This document shows positions 12,320 to 13,188 of a DNA stretch of 13,188 nt, one piece after another. The stretch covers positions 1-13,188 of the forward strand of contig CAZIQY010000079.1 in NCBI GenBank assembly GCA_964541605.1, in the 5' to 3' direction. A model generated the notes under the pieces. It was not told the origin of the DNA, searched no databases, and was given only the letters and a program-made list of their open reading frames with translations. Positions within the stretch are counted from its first letter, which is position 1, and each line of letters begins with the position of its first letter. The translations under genes and the position numbers were made by a program. Source of the stretch: CAZIQY01 sp964541605 (GTDB lineage Bacteria > Desulfobacterota > Syntrophia > Syntrophales > UBA2185).

Positions 12320-13188
12320 TTATCGATGAGTTCCGAATTGTGTTTTCACGTCCTTGAAGGGTACAAGATCTCCGTACTCCATCACAGACGCCATGCCCCT
12401 GTTTTCCGCACCGATACCCGCTTCCTGTGCACACGCCACCGGATTGAGTCCACCAATGAGGATCACGCCCATCTTGTTGATATCGACATGAATCTGACAT
12501 ATGGGTTCGCTGATTTCACCGGTTACCAGAACCCCGTTGATGCCTGCCTGCTTCATCTTTTTAAGGAGATCATCCATGAGAGGATAACAGAGGGCGGGTA
12601 TCTCGCGGAAATTGGCCAGAATCATCCCCTCTCCCGTCTGGGCGGCATTTTTAACGGATGTCATCTGTGCCCGGATAAAGGCTTCCGAGGGATCAAGGGA
12701 TGAGCCGGCATAGCTGATAAGCTCCACGAAACGGAGTGGCTGTCGGTTCTTCACCTGGAGGATGCCGCCAAATTTGGAATCCATCGGAATGCCGTGTTTT
12801 AGAAGAACGCCATTGGTTACGATGCTGCAAACCGTGGCAATACCGATCTTCCCCACGGGTACAACGACACTCCCCAGTGATTCGCCTTCCTGTGCCACCG
12901 CTACCCGTTCGCTGACGACGAACCCGGCTTTGAAGACAGGAGCCATGTGGCGGATTGCTTCCGGAAACTCCTGCTTTTTAAAAAGCGAGATGTTGACAGG
13001 CAGGAGTCCTTGCCCCTTGTCCGGATTGAACGTCGTCTTGAAAGACAATAGCTCAATCCGGGAGATGGCCATGCCGACCTTGTCTCTCACCCTTGCATTG
13101 CAGATTTCATCGATACCCATATCGGTGATGACGCGGAGATATAACCCAAAGTTGTGGACGGAGTAAAATAGAAGGCGTATCCTATAGA
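12320..13188 (-). CDS. nrpR: NrpR-type (DUF128) nitrogen-responsive transcriptional regulator, N-terminus cut by window edge
   Basis: The frame is open through the right edge, so the ATG at 13120 is probably internal and the true start lies outside. About 289 codons are visible. The protein carries one DUF128/NrpR regulatory domain. Diagnostic stretches are SFKTTFNPDKGQGLLPVN, KIGIATVCSIVTNGVLLK, GIPMDSKFGGILQV, RFVELISYAGSSLDPSEAF, ILANFREIPALCYPL and GVILIGGLNPVACAQEAGI. In methanogenic archaea NrpR represses nitrogen-assimilation genes and is released from DNA by 2-oxoglutarate. Its N-terminal winged-helix DNA-binding domain would lie beyond the right edge and cannot be confirmed here. It precedes gdhA on the same strand with a 45-base gap. 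Because GdhA consumes 2-oxoglutarate, a control loop on this operon is a reasonable inference. Family call is firm; repressor function in this organism is inferred. Confidence 0.85.
   Translation of the reverse strand, partial: YRIRLLFYSVHNFGLYLRVITDMGIDEICNARVRDKVGMAISRIELLSFKTTFNPDKGQGLLPVNISLFKKQEFPEAIRHMAPVFKAGFVVSERVAVAQEGESLGSVVVPVGKIGIATVCSIVTNGVLLKHGIPMDSKFGGILQVKNRQPLRFVELISYAGSSLDPSEAFIRAQMTSVKNAAQTGEGMILANFREIPALCYPLMDDLLKKMKQAGINGVLVTGEISEPICQIHVDINKMGVILIGGLNPVACAQEAGIGAENRGMASVMEYGDLVPFKDVKTQFGTHR

Noticed and set aside
12762..13166. Rightward frames antisense to the NrpR-type gene
   Set aside because: Shadow frames opposite a conserved domain, with no ribosome-binding site or recognisable product.

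Overview
The window looks like a chromosomal segment of an anaerobic Desulfobacterota-type bacterium (former Deltaproteobacteria, possibly near Syntrophales). This is inferred from gene style only: a bacterial NrpR-type (DUF128) regulator beside glutamate dehydrogenase, a flavoredoxin-like protein, interspersed REP-like palindromes, several toxin-antitoxin pairs and decayed gene ends. No rRNA, tRNA or CRISPR array is visible, so taxonomy stays tentative.

Layout. The left edge (1-371) carries what looks like the terminal repeats of an IS21-type element, then an intrinsic terminator for a leftward gene encoding a small exported protein with a Lys/Gly tail (372-806). A leftward remnant of a Pmp3/YqaE-type membrane protein (1048-1188) abuts, and is overlapped by, the promoter of a rightward Phd/YefM antitoxin - RelE/ParE toxin pair (1234-1783). 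Next is a small protein with a phospholipase A2-like Cys...His-Asp...Tyr-Trp motif (1829-2212), then REP-like palindromes and a leftward half-length MFS transporter (2339-2914) that lacks its C-terminal six helices. A divergent rightward pair follows: a short-chain dehydrogenase (2996-3802) and the DNA recombination protein RmuC (3815-5371).

After rmuC comes the C-terminal tail of a lost Fic-family gene (5455-5622), then a HepT/MntA-type toxin-antitoxin operon (5759-6410) with every signature motif present, a leftward YaiI/YqxD (DUF188) protein (6518-6991) and a rightward DEAD-box RNA helicase (7212-8744). A 465-base gap holds a perfect 18-bp palindrome. It is followed by two flavin proteins: a nitroreductase that seems to have two translation starts, one exported and one cytoplasmic (9213-9806), and a flavoredoxin/flavin-reductase-like protein (9889-10467).

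The right end is a leftward nitrogen-assimilation unit. An NrpR-type 2-oxoglutarate-sensing repressor (12320 to beyond the right edge) lies 45 bases upstream of, and on the same strand as, gdhA (10919-12274), followed by a strong GC-rich hairpin (10844-10881). The regulator and a likely target enzyme, which consumes the same metabolite the regulator senses in its known relatives, form an apparent operon; this is the most coherent functional story in the window. The rest reads as an accessory patch with two TA systems and at least three gene remnants, broken up by housekeeping genes.
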